A stretch of DNA of 37,369 nucleotides from Candidatus Omnitrophota bacterium (GCA_029564765.1 JAKQPK010000022.1:1-37369); one strand, 5' to 3'; counted from the stretch's first letter, positions 15,200 through 23,266 are shown. Numbers and translations: made by a program. Notes: generated from the letters alone by a model not told the origin.

Positions 15200-16876
15200 T
15201 TACCAAAGATCCATATTGCTCAAAAGATCTTCCCCCATCACAACATGCATGGCCGCCAACTCCTGCAGAAGACTCTTGAGCTGATCCATCTCAGCTGCCC
15301 GATAATAGTCTACCGCTAAGGCCTGACGCGCGGCAACATGGTAAGGATCCAAGGCAATTGCCTGACGCATAAGCTGCCGAGCCTCAGATATCCTTTTCTG
15401 CCGATAACGCAAAAGGCCAAAATTAAAATATCCATCGGCATAGCGTGGATTCAAATAAAGCTCTTGCTGAAATGCTTGCTCGGCATCCAGCCATCGCCCT
15501 TGCTTTTCAAAGATCAAGGCTAAATTGCTATAAACCATATCCTGGCGCGGATTGATCGCCAAGGCCCTTTGATAATGATAGACGGCAGGCTCAAACTGCC
15601 TGTTCAGATAATACATCGCTCCTAAATTCGCGTGTGTCAATGGCGCATGGGGCGCGCTTTTGACAGCGCTTCTCCAGAACGCAAGCCGATCTTGGAAATT
15701 CTTCGCGTATCCGTGATTCATAAAAACAAAAAGGACAAAAATGCATACGAACAAGATCTTGATCCAGTGAGCACTCTTTTCTGACACATCAAGATCTTTC
15801 GCGGCCATAACAGCTATCATAATGCCGACCATAGGAAGATAGAGGCGATGCTCTAAGAAATCCGCCGGTGCCAACGGACTGGTCGCGCGCAACAAAGAAA
15901 AGAAAACAAAGACCACAAACCATAAAAATCCAAAAATGATCACAGGCCATCGCTGATTACGAGACCTCAACAATGCCGCTGCCCAAAGAACAACAGCTGA
16001 TCCGCCTAATATCAGTGAGGAATCTTTTAAGATCGGGAAAACCGAAAGATTAAAAGGAAAGAATATTTTTCCAAAATATAAGATAACGGCTGGACTATTG
16101 GCAATGATCGAAGAAAAGGATAGTCTAAGCCCTAAGCCCGCTGTGTCCAAAGCCATGCTGCGGCATAAAAACCACGATCCCAGGCACAAGAACCATCCCA
16201 CAAAGATCTTTATTGGCAAACGCGCTGAAGACTTTTTCTGTGCATACGCAAAATAAACAAAACATAGAACCGGCATCGCCACAGCAGATTCTTTGGTGAA
16301 CAAAGCTGCGAAAAAGAAAACGAAATGCCAGATCAGATCACCAGCGCGGGAAGACCGAAGATATCTTAAGAAAAACAAGAAAGTGCTACCAGCGAATATC
16401 CCCAGCAGAGTATCATTGCGGCCCGGCAACCAAGCGACAGCCTGCACGTTCGCCGGATGGACAAGGAATAAAAGCGCAAAGCAAAATGCTTTTCCTTGAG
16501 ACAAAAAAAGACTCTTAAAAACAGCAAAAATGACACATACAGCCAAGACATGAAATAAAATATTCGAAAAGTGAAAAACAAAAGGATCAGTTCCTGCAAT
16601 AAAGGCGTCTATCATAAAAGACAACATCAACAACGGTCGATAGTAACTTCCAGGATGATGCGCCAGATGAAAAACATCGTCCCGAAAAATATTCCCTAAA
16701 TAAGAGATATGGCGCAACTGATGAACACGGTCAAGAACAAGGACATTATCATCAAAAAAGGAAAATCCAAAGAAAAGGGTCTGGCCGTAAACAAAAAAAC
16801 CTATAATGAAAAAACACGCGAATGGACGCCAAGAGGAGAGAAGAAAACTTTCGAAACGATTGAGTATGGTTCGCAT
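15200..16876 (-). CDS. Polytopic GT-C-like membrane protein with C-terminal TPRs
   Basis: A 558-aa protein from the ATG at 16876. The reading frame stays open to 16969, but the extra residues come from the inverted repeat next to tRNA-Pro, so the internal start is preferred; no strong ribosome site supports either. About ten hydrophobic helices span residues 15-395. The first exoplasmic loop has FSFFDDNVLV, an acidic pair like the catalytic DD/DE of GT-C glycosyltransferases. It is followed by SYYRPLLMLSFMIDAF and HFSNILFHVLA, motifs of the TMTC/DUF1736-like class of O-glycosyltransferases. Residues 430-540 carry TPRs (HANLGAMYYLNRQFEPAVYH, MVYSNLALIFEKQGRWLDAE, ADGYFNFGLLRYRQKRISEA). Likely role: transfer of a lipid-linked sugar to exported proteins, with TPRs recognising the acceptor. 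The acceptor is unknown; the abundant giant exported proteins are one possibility. Confidence 0.7.
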   Translation of the reverse strand: MRTILNRFESFLLSSWRPFACFFIIGFFVYGQTLFFGFSFFDDNVLVLDRVHQLRHISYLGNIFRDDVFHLAHHPGSYYRPLLMLSFMIDAFIAGTDPFVFHFSNILFHVLAVCVIFAVFKSLFLSQGKAFCFALLFLVHPANVQAVAWLPGRNDTLLGIFAGSTFLFFLRYLRSSRAGDLIWHFVFFFAALFTKESAVAMPVLCFVYFAYAQKKSSARLPIKIFVGWFLCLGSWFLCRSMALDTAGLGLRLSFSSIIANSPAVILYFGKIFFPFNLSVFPILKDSSLILGGSAVVLWAAALLRSRNQRWPVIIFGFLWFVVFVFFSLLRATSPLAPADFLEHRLYLPMVGIMIAVMAAKDLDVSEKSAHWIKILFVCIFVLFVFMNHGYAKNFQDRLAFWRSAVKSAPHAPLTHANLGAMYYLNRQFEPAVYHYQRALAINPRQDMVYSNLALIFEKQGRWLDAEQAFQQELYLNPRYADGYFNFGLLRYRQKRISEARQLMRQAIALDPYHVAARQALAVDYYRAAEMDQLKSLLQELAAMHVVMGEDLLSNMDLW

Positions 16877-16930
16877 GCGGTTAACTTTAAATTCGCCGTC
16901 GCCTAAGAAGGCTTCTCGCTTCGCTCGAAG

Positions 16931-16968
16931 TGATCTGGCACGCCCTTTAAAAGAAGCGTGCCAGATCA
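16931..16968. repeat. Perfect 13-bp inverted repeat beside tRNA-Pro
   Basis: TGATCTGGCACGC (16931-16943) is the exact reverse complement of GCGTGCCAGATCA (16956-16968), with a 12-nt loop. It begins just 4 nt after the encoded CCA of tRNA-Pro. On the tRNA strand it is preceded, not followed, by a T-run, so it is not a textbook terminator. It may define the 3' end of the tRNA precursor or be a small mobile palindrome. Confidence 0.7.
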
Positions 16969-16972
16969 AAAA

Positions 16973-17050
16973 TGGTCGGGGAGGAGAGATTTGAACTCTC
17001 GACTTTCTGCTCCCAAAGCAGACGCGCTAGCCAAGCTGCGCTACTCCCCG
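16973..17050 (-). tRNA. tRNA-Pro (anticodon TGG)
   Basis: The minus strand gives acceptor CGGGGAG/CTCCCCG and D-arm GCGCAGCTTGGCTAGCGC. The anticodon stem TCTGC/GCAGA encloses loop TTTGGGA (anticodon TGG). The T-arm is GAGAG-TTCAAAT-CTCTC, and the discriminator A is followed by an encoded CCA (16973-16975). It begins with C1, as tRNA-Pro does. It has its own upstream promoter. Confidence 0.96.
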
Positions 17051-17063
17051 ATAACGAGCCGAT

Positions 17064-17092
17064 AGTATACCACGCGACTTTCAAAGTTGCAA
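17064..17092 (-). promoter_or_regulatory. Promoter of tRNA-Pro
   Basis: TTGCAA (17087-17092), a 17-bp spacer and TATACT (17064-17069) lie on the minus strand, ending 13 nt before the mature tRNA 5' end. It is divergent from the AsmA-like gene promoter at 17148-17176. Confidence 0.65.
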
Positions 17093-17147
17093 CTACTGAC
17101 CTTGGGTGTTGCGCGGAAAACGGCCTCTGGCAAAATAACCTTTATTT

Positions 17148-17176
17148 TTGAAAAAACCACCTTCTTTCGCTATAAT
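17148..17176 (+). promoter_or_regulatory. Promoter of the large AsmA-like gene (leaderless)
   Basis: TTGAAA (17148-17153), exactly 17 bp, then a perfect TATAAT (17171-17176). Only six bases (GGAACA) separate the -10 box from the ATG at 17183, so transcription should begin at or next to the start codon. No ribosome-binding site is possible in such a message. Confidence 0.75.
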
Positions 17177-17182
17177 GGAACA

Positions 17183-20047
17183 ATGCACAAAAAAGCGATC
17201 CTCCTTTTTCTTCTATTCGCCACGATCTGCGTCGGAGCGTTGACATATGTCAACAATGTCTTCCTGCCCGTTAAGCTAAAAGAGATGATCATTCAGGAAA
17301 CCTCTAAAAAGCTCAACCGCTCTGTCTCTATTGAAGATCTCTATTACGTTCCGCTCAAAGGATTGGTCTTGAAGAATGTCATCATCCAGGATAGAGCTCC
17401 TAAGGTCGAGAAAATATTCTCCGCTCAAGAGATCTCGATCAGCATCTTTTACATTCCGCTTATTTTCCAGAAAAAGATCATTATCCCTTCGCTGGTCGTT
17501 GACGATCCTGTTCTCTTGATCTCCCGAGAGCGGACAGGATCATGGAATTTCCAGGATCTGCTGACCCCTGAAAGAAAACAGGACGACAGCTCTTCATTTT
17601 CTGCATATATTGCCGGCTTGACGATCAACAATGGCACCCTTTTGCTCTTCGACAAAAATGTCACGCGGGAGGCTATTGAAAGGATCGATCATATCCACAT
17701 CCGAGCATCTTTGTCCCTGCCGCAGAACATGAAGGCCACTGTTAAGGTTTTTCCGCGCGGCCAGAAAAGCCTTAAAATATTCGCCGACTTAAACTACGAC
17801 TTCATCTCTCAGGATTTCTTATGCCAGCTGCGAGCTGAAAACATCTTTTTAGAAAACTTTTCCGAATATATCAACCGTCCTGGGCTGAATCTTAAGAAAG
17901 CGAAAATCTCTTTGGTGGCTCTGGACCTCTCTCAGAGGGCCGGAAAGATCACAGGACGCGGTGAATGCGTGTTTGACGCAGTCCAGATGGATCTTCAAGA
18001 AAAGAACACGGTCACATTCTCCCCGACGCTGACAATTAACGAGATAGATCTTCAGAAAAAACAATGGCGCATCAAGGGTCGCGCTGATATCAAGCAAGGA
18101 CAGCTAGAGGCCGCGACAGACCGCGCTTTAACATCAGACATCATCTATGACTTTACAGCTACCTATACTGATAAAAAGACAACGCTCAGCGGTAACATAA
18201 ACTCTATTAATACAGCCGGCCATATAGGAAAAGACTTCACGTTCTCCCTGCAGCCCCAAGGAAATTTCAACCTGTCTTTATTCAATAACACCACAGAGCT
18301 AAAGACCCAGCTCAAACTTAACAATGCACAGGTCACCTTCAAGCCTAATGCTCATTTTGTCGATAGCCCCTTGCTCGACCTATCGCTAACGCATAACCCT
18401 GCTTCTGCAAAAACGCCCCTTGACTATCAACTCACGTTATCTTTCGCTAATGGAAGCATCACAGATCTACCCTTTGTGAAAACGGCTGAAAAGATCTCGG
18501 GAAAGATCTCTTTTGCGCCCAACAAATTCTCAGCCGAGTCTTTATCAGCGATCGTAAGCCAGACCCCGGTATCGATCTCCGGTGTCATGGAAAACTTCAA
18601 AGACCCCTGGGTTAATGTTGATTTCCACGCGGCCGACTTTAACTTAGGCGCCTGGGAAAACCTTGCCAGCCAATATCTGCCTAAAAACGACATTGACCTA
18701 AAGGGAATTGCGACCTTCAAACTAAAATACAAGGGAAAGCTTAAAAAGATCGCTGGCTCATCCCTGCAATGCACCGCTTCCCTTAAGGATGTGACTTTCA
18801 AGAATCAAACCCTTGTGCAGGCGATCACCGGCATCTCAGGCGATATCGCCTATCAGGTAGCCAGCCTGAACACTTCACATTATCTTCCAGATGAGGGGTC
18901 GTGGAAAAATTTGACGCTTACATTGCACGACAAGACCTACACGCTCAATGGGACATTAAAATTTAACAATCTGACGACGCGTCTTCAAAGCGAAGATCTA
19001 TCGGTCTCTCTGGATTCAAAATTATTTCCTGACCGCGTTAAGATCTCGACATTAACCGCCAAGCACAAACAATCTCAGGCAACCGTGCAAGGAGAGATCT
19101 TTTATCCCACCAATAAAGCGGCCGCAAGGCTGAACATCAAGATCAATGGCACGCTTGCCTTAGAGGACCTAACAGCGCTGGTCCCAGGTATGAAAGAAAA
19201 GATCTCATCTGCCAACCCTGCGGGATTATGCGCTATTGAAGGCTTATTTGTCGGATCGCCACAGCAATGGACAGACTGGGCATTAGCCCTTACCTTAAAA
19301 AGTGATCGCGTCTCTTTATATGGCTATGCGATGGATAAAGTATTGGTAAAATACGATCAACGCGACCGTTTTATCAATAACTTCTCTGTTTCTTCATCTG
19401 TTTATGGCGGCACCTTGCTCGCGCAAGGCTCTAGCGATCTGTCTATCAAGGAAATGCCCTATAAGGCAAATCTCGAGATCAAAAATGTTGATTGCTCAAA
19501 GCTCAAGAACGATACACCCTTAAAAGATAAAGATATTGCTGGAACATTAGGATTAACATATGCGGGAACTGGACCTTTGGCAGATCCTCTTTTAAGCCAA
19601 GGACAAGGATTCTTATCCATCAAAAAAGGTAAGCTTTGGCAATTTGATGTCTTAAAAGGCCTTGCTCAACTTCTTTTCGTTCCTGGCAAAGAAAATATCA
19701 CTCTTGACAGCGCGGAAGGCAATTTCTCCGTCGTCAACCAAAAAGTCCTTATCAAGGATGCTTTGATCACAGGAAACCAGATCGAACTTAATTGTAATGG
19801 AATGGTGAACTTCAAAGGTGAACTTGATTTTGATATCGTCTCACGCTTCGCGGAAGGGGTTATCCGAAGCTCTGATTCCCTGCAAAAGACGATCGCCGCT
19901 TTCTTGACCCAAGCGGAAGATTTCTTAACCGTCAAGATCACGGGAACACTGGCAAAGCCAGAATATAAAGTGATCCCGCGGCCATTGAACGTGCTACAGA
20001 AAACAAAAGACTTTATTTTCGACGTCCTGCCAAATATTTTTCAATAA
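17183..20047 (+). CDS. Large AsmA-like protein (954 aa)
   Basis: Started at the ATG at 17183 (MHKKAILLFLLF). The frame is open upstream, but that part contains the promoter. The protein has one N-terminal membrane helix, then KKLNRSVSIEDLYYVPLKGL and PSLVVDDPVLLISRERTGSW, a signature of AsmA/TamB-related proteins. A long beta-rich body follows. The C-terminal AsmA-type block (about 840-935) has FDVLKGLAQLLFVPG, then FSVVNQKVLIKDALITGNQI and VKITGTLAKPEYKVIPRPL. These proteins are anchored in the inner membrane and extend into the periplasm, where family members are proposed to carry phospholipids to the outer membrane. Its 3' end overlaps convergent rdgB by 35 bp. A smaller AsmA-like protein is at 366-1370. 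Confidence 0.85.
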   Translation: MHKKAILLFLLFATICVGALTYVNNVFLPVKLKEMIIQETSKKLNRSVSIEDLYYVPLKGLVLKNVIIQDRAPKVEKIFSAQEISISIFYIPLIFQKKIIIPSLVVDDPVLLISRERTGSWNFQDLLTPERKQDDSSSFSAYIAGLTINNGTLLLFDKNVTREAIERIDHIHIRASLSLPQNMKATVKVFPRGQKSLKIFADLNYDFISQDFLCQLRAENIFLENFSEYINRPGLNLKKAKISLVALDLSQRAGKITGRGECVFDAVQMDLQEKNTVTFSPTLTINEIDLQKKQWRIKGRADIKQGQLEAATDRALTSDIIYDFTATYTDKKTTLSGNINSINTAGHIGKDFTFSLQPQGNFNLSLFNNTTELKTQLKLNNAQVTFKPNAHFVDSPLLDLSLTHNPASAKTPLDYQLTLSFANGSITDLPFVKTAEKISGKISFAPNKFSAESLSAIVSQTPVSISGVMENFKDPWVNVDFHAADFNLGAWENLASQYLPKNDIDLKGIATFKLKYKGKLKKIAGSSLQCTASLKDVTFKNQTLVQAITGISGDIAYQVASLNTSHYLPDEGSWKNLTLTLHDKTYTLNGTLKFNNLTTRLQSEDLSVSLDSKLFPDRVKISTLTAKHKQSQATVQGEIFYPTNKAAARLNIKINGTLALEDLTALVPGMKEKISSANPAGLCAIEGLFVGSPQQWTDWALALTLKSDRVSLYGYAMDKVLVKYDQRDRFINNFSVSSSVYGGTLLAQGSSDLSIKEMPYKANLEIKNVDCSKLKNDTPLKDKDIAGTLGLTYAGTGPLADPLLSQGQGFLSIKKGKLWQFDVLKGLAQLLFVPGKENITLDSAEGNFSVVNQKVLIKDALITGNQIELNCNGMVNFKGELDFDIVSRFAEGVIRSSDSLQKTIAAFLTQAEDFLTVKITGTLAKPEYKVIPRPLNVLQKTKDFIFDVLPNIFQ

Positions 20048-20621
20048 GTTTGCGAAATTTCTTTAGAGCTTTAGCCCGATGACTGATCTGTGCCTTGATC
20101 TGCGGATCAAGCTCTCCAAAGGTTTTTCCACGCTTGATATCAACAAATAACGGATCGTAACCAAATCCATTCTTTCCTTTAGGGCTTAAGGCAATGCGTC
20201 CATGACAACTGCCTGAAACGACGCCAACAATGCCGCTTCGATCAGTAAGAGCCGCATAGCAACGGTATCTGGCTTCTCTTTGTTTCAAGGGCACATTTTT
20301 CAGCAAGCGCAGAAGCTTTTGGTTGTTCTTTTTGTCGGTTGCCTGTGGCCCTGAGAATCTCGCCGAATAGACCCCCGGCTGATTGCCCAAAGCCTTTACT
20401 TCCAAGCCTGAATCCTCACCCATGACAAGTTTTTTAGTGTAAAGTGAGATCGTGGCAGCTTTTTTGATAGCATTTTCAGAAAAATTCTTTCCATCTTCTT
20501 CGATCTCTGGCATAGCCCGATAGTCTTCCAGGCAGGTTACCTTGACCTTAAGATCAGACAATAATTCTTTTATCTCTTTGAATTTCTTTAAGTTACGAGT
20601 AGCGACTAATAATTCGACCAT
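20013..20621 (-). CDS. rdgB: XTP/dITP diphosphatase (RdgB/HAM1)
   Basis: This 202-aa protein has full family length. It hydrolyses non-canonical purine nucleoside triphosphates (XTP, dITP, ITP) to monophosphates plus diphosphate, keeping them out of DNA and RNA. Family motifs are all visible: the N-terminal VATRNLKKFKEI (S/T-x-N-x-x-K substrate site), FSENAIKKA, GEDSGLEVKALGNQPGVYSA, the KGKNGFGYDPLF loop, and QISHRAKALKKF near the C-terminus. The ATG at 20621 follows CGGAGG. In many bacteria rdgB sits directly next to rph; here rph is about 1.9 kb away on the same strand, separated by two plus-strand genes. The 3' end overlaps the AsmA-like gene tail-to-tail. Confidence 0.96.
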   Translation of the reverse strand: MVELLVATRNLKKFKEIKELLSDLKVKVTCLEDYRAMPEIEEDGKNFSENAIKKAATISLYTKKLVMGEDSGLEVKALGNQPGVYSARFSGPQATDKKNNQKLLRLLKNVPLKQREARYRCYAALTDRSGIVGVVSGSCHGRIALSPKGKNGFGYDPLFVDIKRGKTFGELDPQIKAQISHRAKALKKFRKLIEKYLAGRRK

Positions 20622-20770
20622 GTTTTCCTCCGTTGCTTATCTTTTTCATTCTAATATATCACAAAAATCCTTTATTTCCATAGACTTACAACTAAATTAA
20701 AATTTTATTCTAAAAATAAGCTTACGCCTTTTTCTGTCTTTACCGTCGAGAAAAGCCAAAAAAGGATCTT

Positions 20771-20837
20771 TCTCAAGAAAGCGCTTTCTTGAAAGCGCTA
20801 AATCCCGTTGTTTTGAGTCTTGACAGGATGCTATACT
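20771..20837 (+). promoter_or_regulatory. Promoter with tandem AGCGCT palindromes
   Basis: At 20773-20792 there is a perfect 20-bp palindrome, TCAAGAAAGCGCTTTCTTGA. It overlaps a second one, AGCGCTTTC-TT-GAAAGCGCT (20780-20799). The -10 box TATACT is at 20832-20837, preceded by an extended TG. The first AGCGCT (20780-20785) ends 46 nt before it, a centre near -61.5. The -35 position is poor (TTGTTT at 18 bp). The whole 32-bp element (20771-20802) matches the one before giant gene 1 at 27 of 32 positions. The interval 20622-20770 shows no gene, only A/T-rich sequence. Confidence 0.75.
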
Positions 20838-20841
20838 CCCA

Positions 20842-21058
20842 ATTAGCCACGGAGCGTTCTTTCAAAGCCTTTTTAGATAAATTCTCGAAAAGGCAGGCCC
20901 GTGCGCTTTTGACCATCTAATCCCTATTTAAAACTTCAGGCCTGCAGCGCTTAACCTGCTTATTGCTAGGTTGGTTAAGCTTTTGAAAGGATTTTTTGAC
21001 AGGATGCCGCGTCAGGCTGTCGGCATATTTTTCTAACCTTGCAGGAAAAGGAGGTTCA
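20842..21058 (+). promoter_or_regulatory. Long structured leader of the 21059 gene
   Basis: About 215 nt separate the expected transcript start from the ATG. Inverted repeats are GCCTTTT/AAAAGGC (20867-20873/20888-20894), GCAGGCC/GGCCTGC (20893-20899/20939-20945), CTTAACC/GGTTAAG (20950-20956/20973-20979) and ATGCCG/CGGCAT (21004-21009/21021-21026). A 12-bp direct repeat TTGACAGGATGC occurs at 20820-20831 (touching the -10 box) and 20996-21007. A ribosome site AGGAGG is at 21049-21054. I recognise no known riboswitch class. It may be a regulatory leader or contain a small RNA. Confidence 0.5.
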
Positions 21059-21763
21059 ATGTTTACAGACAATCAAGAAAAGAAACTTCTCGCTACTTCT
21101 AGTGAAGAAAAAATGTCTGTCGACCTTGAGATCTCCGGCCAAATATTATTTCGTAATGTCCCTATTAAAAACGCGCTCATCGAATTCGTTGTGCATGGAG
21201 CCAACGGAGAAACCCTGCTCAATCTAGGAAAGACTTTTACAGCATCCAACGGACACTTCTTTTTCTCACAAAAAACCCCTCTTTCCTATCGGGGCCAAGA
21301 TATCGGTGTGCGTATTTGCGTCTATTCCACGCCATCGATCCACGGCAAACCTTTTCCCATATTCTTTGGCAGTGAAAGCTTTTTACTTTCTCCCTGCCGA
21401 AATACGTATGACTTAGGAGGAATTTATCTTCAGCTTGCTTGGAGTTTTTGTGAGCGTCCTTTGTTTTTCGTTGGAAAAGTATTCAAAAGAAATCATGACG
21501 AGAGCGTCTTAACAGGAAAGGTTGTGCAAGTTCGCACGCCCAACGGACATGTCATCGCGGAAGCGCCTATCAGCGTTGATGGATCCTATCATATCTATAC
21601 ATACGCGGACGGCCGCCTCCCAGAATACACAAAGGTCATGCTATGCGTTATCGACAAAGGACGGATCTTAAAAGAAGTTGAAAACGTGATCGATCCGCTG
21701 GAATATATCTATGAAATAAGCTTAATGATCGAAGATTCTGACTTTATCGTTAGCGCAGAATAA
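21059..21763 (+). CDS. Unrecognised beta-rich protein
   Basis: A 234-aa protein from the ATG at 21059, which has AGGAGG four bases upstream. The frame is open to 20996, but the extension reads through the leader hairpins and is rejected. There is no signal peptide. The sequence looks like two tandem beta-sandwich units in the style of carboxypeptidase-regulatory or CnaB-like domains: DLEISGQILFRNVPIKNALI ... TASNGHFFFSQ, and FFVGKVFKRN ... VVQVRTPNGHVIAEAPISVD-GSYHIYTYADG. Function unknown. Its promoter carries the same palindromic element as the giant genes, so it is probably co-regulated with them. The following gene also has a GSYHIY-like GYFEF turn and may be functionally linked. Confidence 0.75.
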   Translation: MFTDNQEKKLLATSSEEKMSVDLEISGQILFRNVPIKNALIEFVVHGANGETLLNLGKTFTASNGHFFFSQKTPLSYRGQDIGVRICVYSTPSIHGKPFPIFFGSESFLLSPCRNTYDLGGIYLQLAWSFCERPLFFVGKVFKRNHDESVLTGKVVQVRTPNGHVIAEAPISVDGSYHIYTYADGRLPEYTKVMLCVIDKGRILKEVENVIDPLEYIYEISLMIEDSDFIVSAE

Positions 21764-21766
21764 ATT

Positions 21767-21796
21767 TTGTCTAAGAAATATCAAGCGTGCTATACT
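21767..21796 (+). promoter_or_regulatory. Promoter of the FnIII-like exported protein
   Basis: TTGTCT (21767-21772), an 18-bp spacer and an extended -10, TGCTATACT (21788-21796). It lies 43 bp before the ATG at 21839 and just after the stop of the preceding gene. The TGCTATACTC string matches the -10 region at 20829-20838, but no AGCGCT palindrome sits at the 45-nt distance. Confidence 0.6.
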
Positions 21797-21838
21797 CGAT
21801 AATAATCAATTAAAATCACACATCACAAAAGAGGCCCT

Positions 21839-22531
21839 ATGAAAAAGATCCTATTGACGCTATGTATCATAATAAATATCACCTTAGCAATAAGCATGAA
21901 CGTATATGCGCAATCCACGGGCTCCATAAAGAATGCACGCTCATCTGAATTTTTCTTAACCCCACCCTCCAATCTTAATGTGCTGCCGCAAGATCATGGA
22001 CGGTCTTTTGTTCTTAATTGGCAAGACAATTCTCTGAACGAGACAGGATTCAAGATCGAACGCTCCCTAGATTACTATGGCCAAGACTGGGTTGAGATTG
22101 CCACCGTCAACGCTAACATCACATCTTACGTCGATTCAAAAATAGCGATACCAGACTATTCTTTTTATCAGTATCGTATTAAAGCCTACAACCCATATGA
22201 TGTTTCTGAGATTTCTAACGTGAAAATGGTTCCATGTGCTCCATCTGGAAAAGTATACGGCTACGCTCGCCTGCCTAATTCAGCAAACGTTCACCCAAAT
22301 ACCGTTGTTATGCTCAAGCCAAATACTTATGGGTATGGAACTCAGGATTATACGACTAATACGGATGCGACAGGTTATTTTGAATTTAACGATGTGCTTC
22401 GCAAGGTAACATCGAGCGGAGGAAATATTTATTGGGTGCAATACAAGCTATACATCAATGGAATCCCGGCAAGCCCCGAGATACAACTCAAAGACCCTTT
22501 TGTTTTACGCCAAGATGCTTTTAGTTCCTGA
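21839..22531 (+). CDS. Exported FnIII-like protein
   Basis: This 230-aa protein has a signal peptide (MKKILLTLCIIINITLAISM, cleavage after NVYA). Residues 43-125 resemble a fibronectin type III domain: PPSNLNVLPQDHGRSFVLNW, QDNSLNETGFKIERSLDY, then YQYRIKAYNPYDVSEISNV, the conserved Y-x-[YF]-R-[IV]-x-A-x-N strand. The C-terminal half (SGKVYGYARLPN ... TNTDATGYFEFNDV) is like a carboxypeptidase-regulatory beta-sandwich. It is probably a secreted or surface-associated binding protein. The ribosome site AAGAGG precedes the ATG. It converges on rph with 12 bp between stops and no visible terminator. The two plus-strand genes here sit between rph and rdgB. Confidence 0.75.
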   Translation: MKKILLTLCIIINITLAISMNVYAQSTGSIKNARSSEFFLTPPSNLNVLPQDHGRSFVLNWQDNSLNETGFKIERSLDYYGQDWVEIATVNANITSYVDSKIAIPDYSFYQYRIKAYNPYDVSEISNVKMVPCAPSGKVYGYARLPNSANVHPNTVVMLKPNTYGYGTQDYTTNTDATGYFEFNDVLRKVTSSGGNIYWVQYKLYINGIPASPEIQLKDPFVLRQDAFSS

Positions 22532-22543
22532 GATCTTCTAGTA

Positions 22544-23251
22544 TTACCCTGATAACGCCTGGCGCTGAACATCAAAAAGCTCCTCGATCCCTCTCTGTGC
22601 TAGATCGATCGCTTCGTTCATCTGAGCGCGCGAAAAGGGTGACCCTTCGGCAGTGCCCTGGATCTCAATAAAATCACCGCTTGCGCGCATAACAACATTC
22701 ATATCCATATCCGCCTTCGAGTCTTCGCTAAATTCCAGATCTAAACGAAGCTCCCCGGCAATGATCCCAACGCTTACAGCAGCCACCATATCCTTCACAA
22801 GCGTTGGAGCTATTCTTGCCTGTTTTTGAAAATTTTTTAAAAGATCAACAACAGCTACGTAGCTTCCCGTGATCGCTGCGGTTCGTGTGCCTCCATCGCC
22901 CTGGACAACATCACAATCAACCTTGATCGTTTTTTCCCCTAGCGCTTGAAAATCGATAACACTGCGAAGCGAGCGACCGATCAGGCGCTGGATCTCAAAG
23001 GTCCGTCCGGATGTCTTATTGCGCGCGATCCTCTCAGGGCATGAGCCAGGTAACATGCCATATTCCGCGGTCAACCATCCCGTCCCCGTGCCTTTCACGA
23101 AAAGCGGGACCATATCCTCTAAAATAGCGCTGCAGATCACCTTTGTATCGCCAAACTCGATCAAGCAAGACGCTGGCGCATACTTTAAATAACGACGCGT
23201 GATCTTAACAGGACGAAGCTCATCATTCTTTCGATTATGATTTCGGGGCAT
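22544..23251 (-). CDS. rph: Ribonuclease PH
   Basis: This 235-aa protein is the normal length for the family. RNase PH is a phosphate-dependent 3'-5' exonuclease that trims tRNA precursors. Visible family motifs are: RPVKITRRYLKYAPASCLIE and GDTKVICSA at the N-terminus; TGWLTAEYGMLPGSCPERIA; RTFEIQRLIGRSLRSVIDF, containing the phosphate-binding RLIGRSLR; DCDVVQGDGGTRTAAITGSY; and EIQGTAEGSPFSR near the C-terminus. The ATG at 23251 follows GGAG and lies 15 bp after queF, so it is the last gene of the long minus-strand cluster. Three tRNA genes in the window, two with encoded CCA and one without, are among the expected types of substrate. Confidence 0.97.
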   Translation of the reverse strand: MPRNHNRKNDELRPVKITRRYLKYAPASCLIEFGDTKVICSAILEDMVPLFVKGTGTGWLTAEYGMLPGSCPERIARNKTSGRTFEIQRLIGRSLRSVIDFQALGEKTIKVDCDVVQGDGGTRTAAITGSYVAVVDLLKNFQKQARIAPTLVKDMVAAVSVGIIAGELRLDLEFSEDSKADMDMNVVMRASGDFIEIQGTAEGSPFSRAQMNEAIDLAQRGIEELFDVQRQALSG

Positions 23252-23266
23252 GAAGACTCCTTACAG

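Noticed and set aside
16877-16969. Longer N-terminus for the GT-C/TPR membrane protein
   Set aside because: The extension is translated from the inverted repeat next to tRNA-Pro, is strongly basic, and would precede the first membrane helix without similarity to the family.
20842-21058. preQ1 riboswitch or SRP/6S RNA
   Set aside because: The leader is on the opposite strand from the que genes, and I cannot match it to the short H-type pseudoknot of preQ1-I or to conserved SRP or 6S motifs.
21740-21800. Fourth AGCGCT-type promoter before the FnIII-like gene
   Set aside because: Only AGCGCA is present, inside the end of the preceding gene, and it is 33 nt rather than 45-46 nt from the -10 box. 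This promoter has a reasonable -35 box instead.
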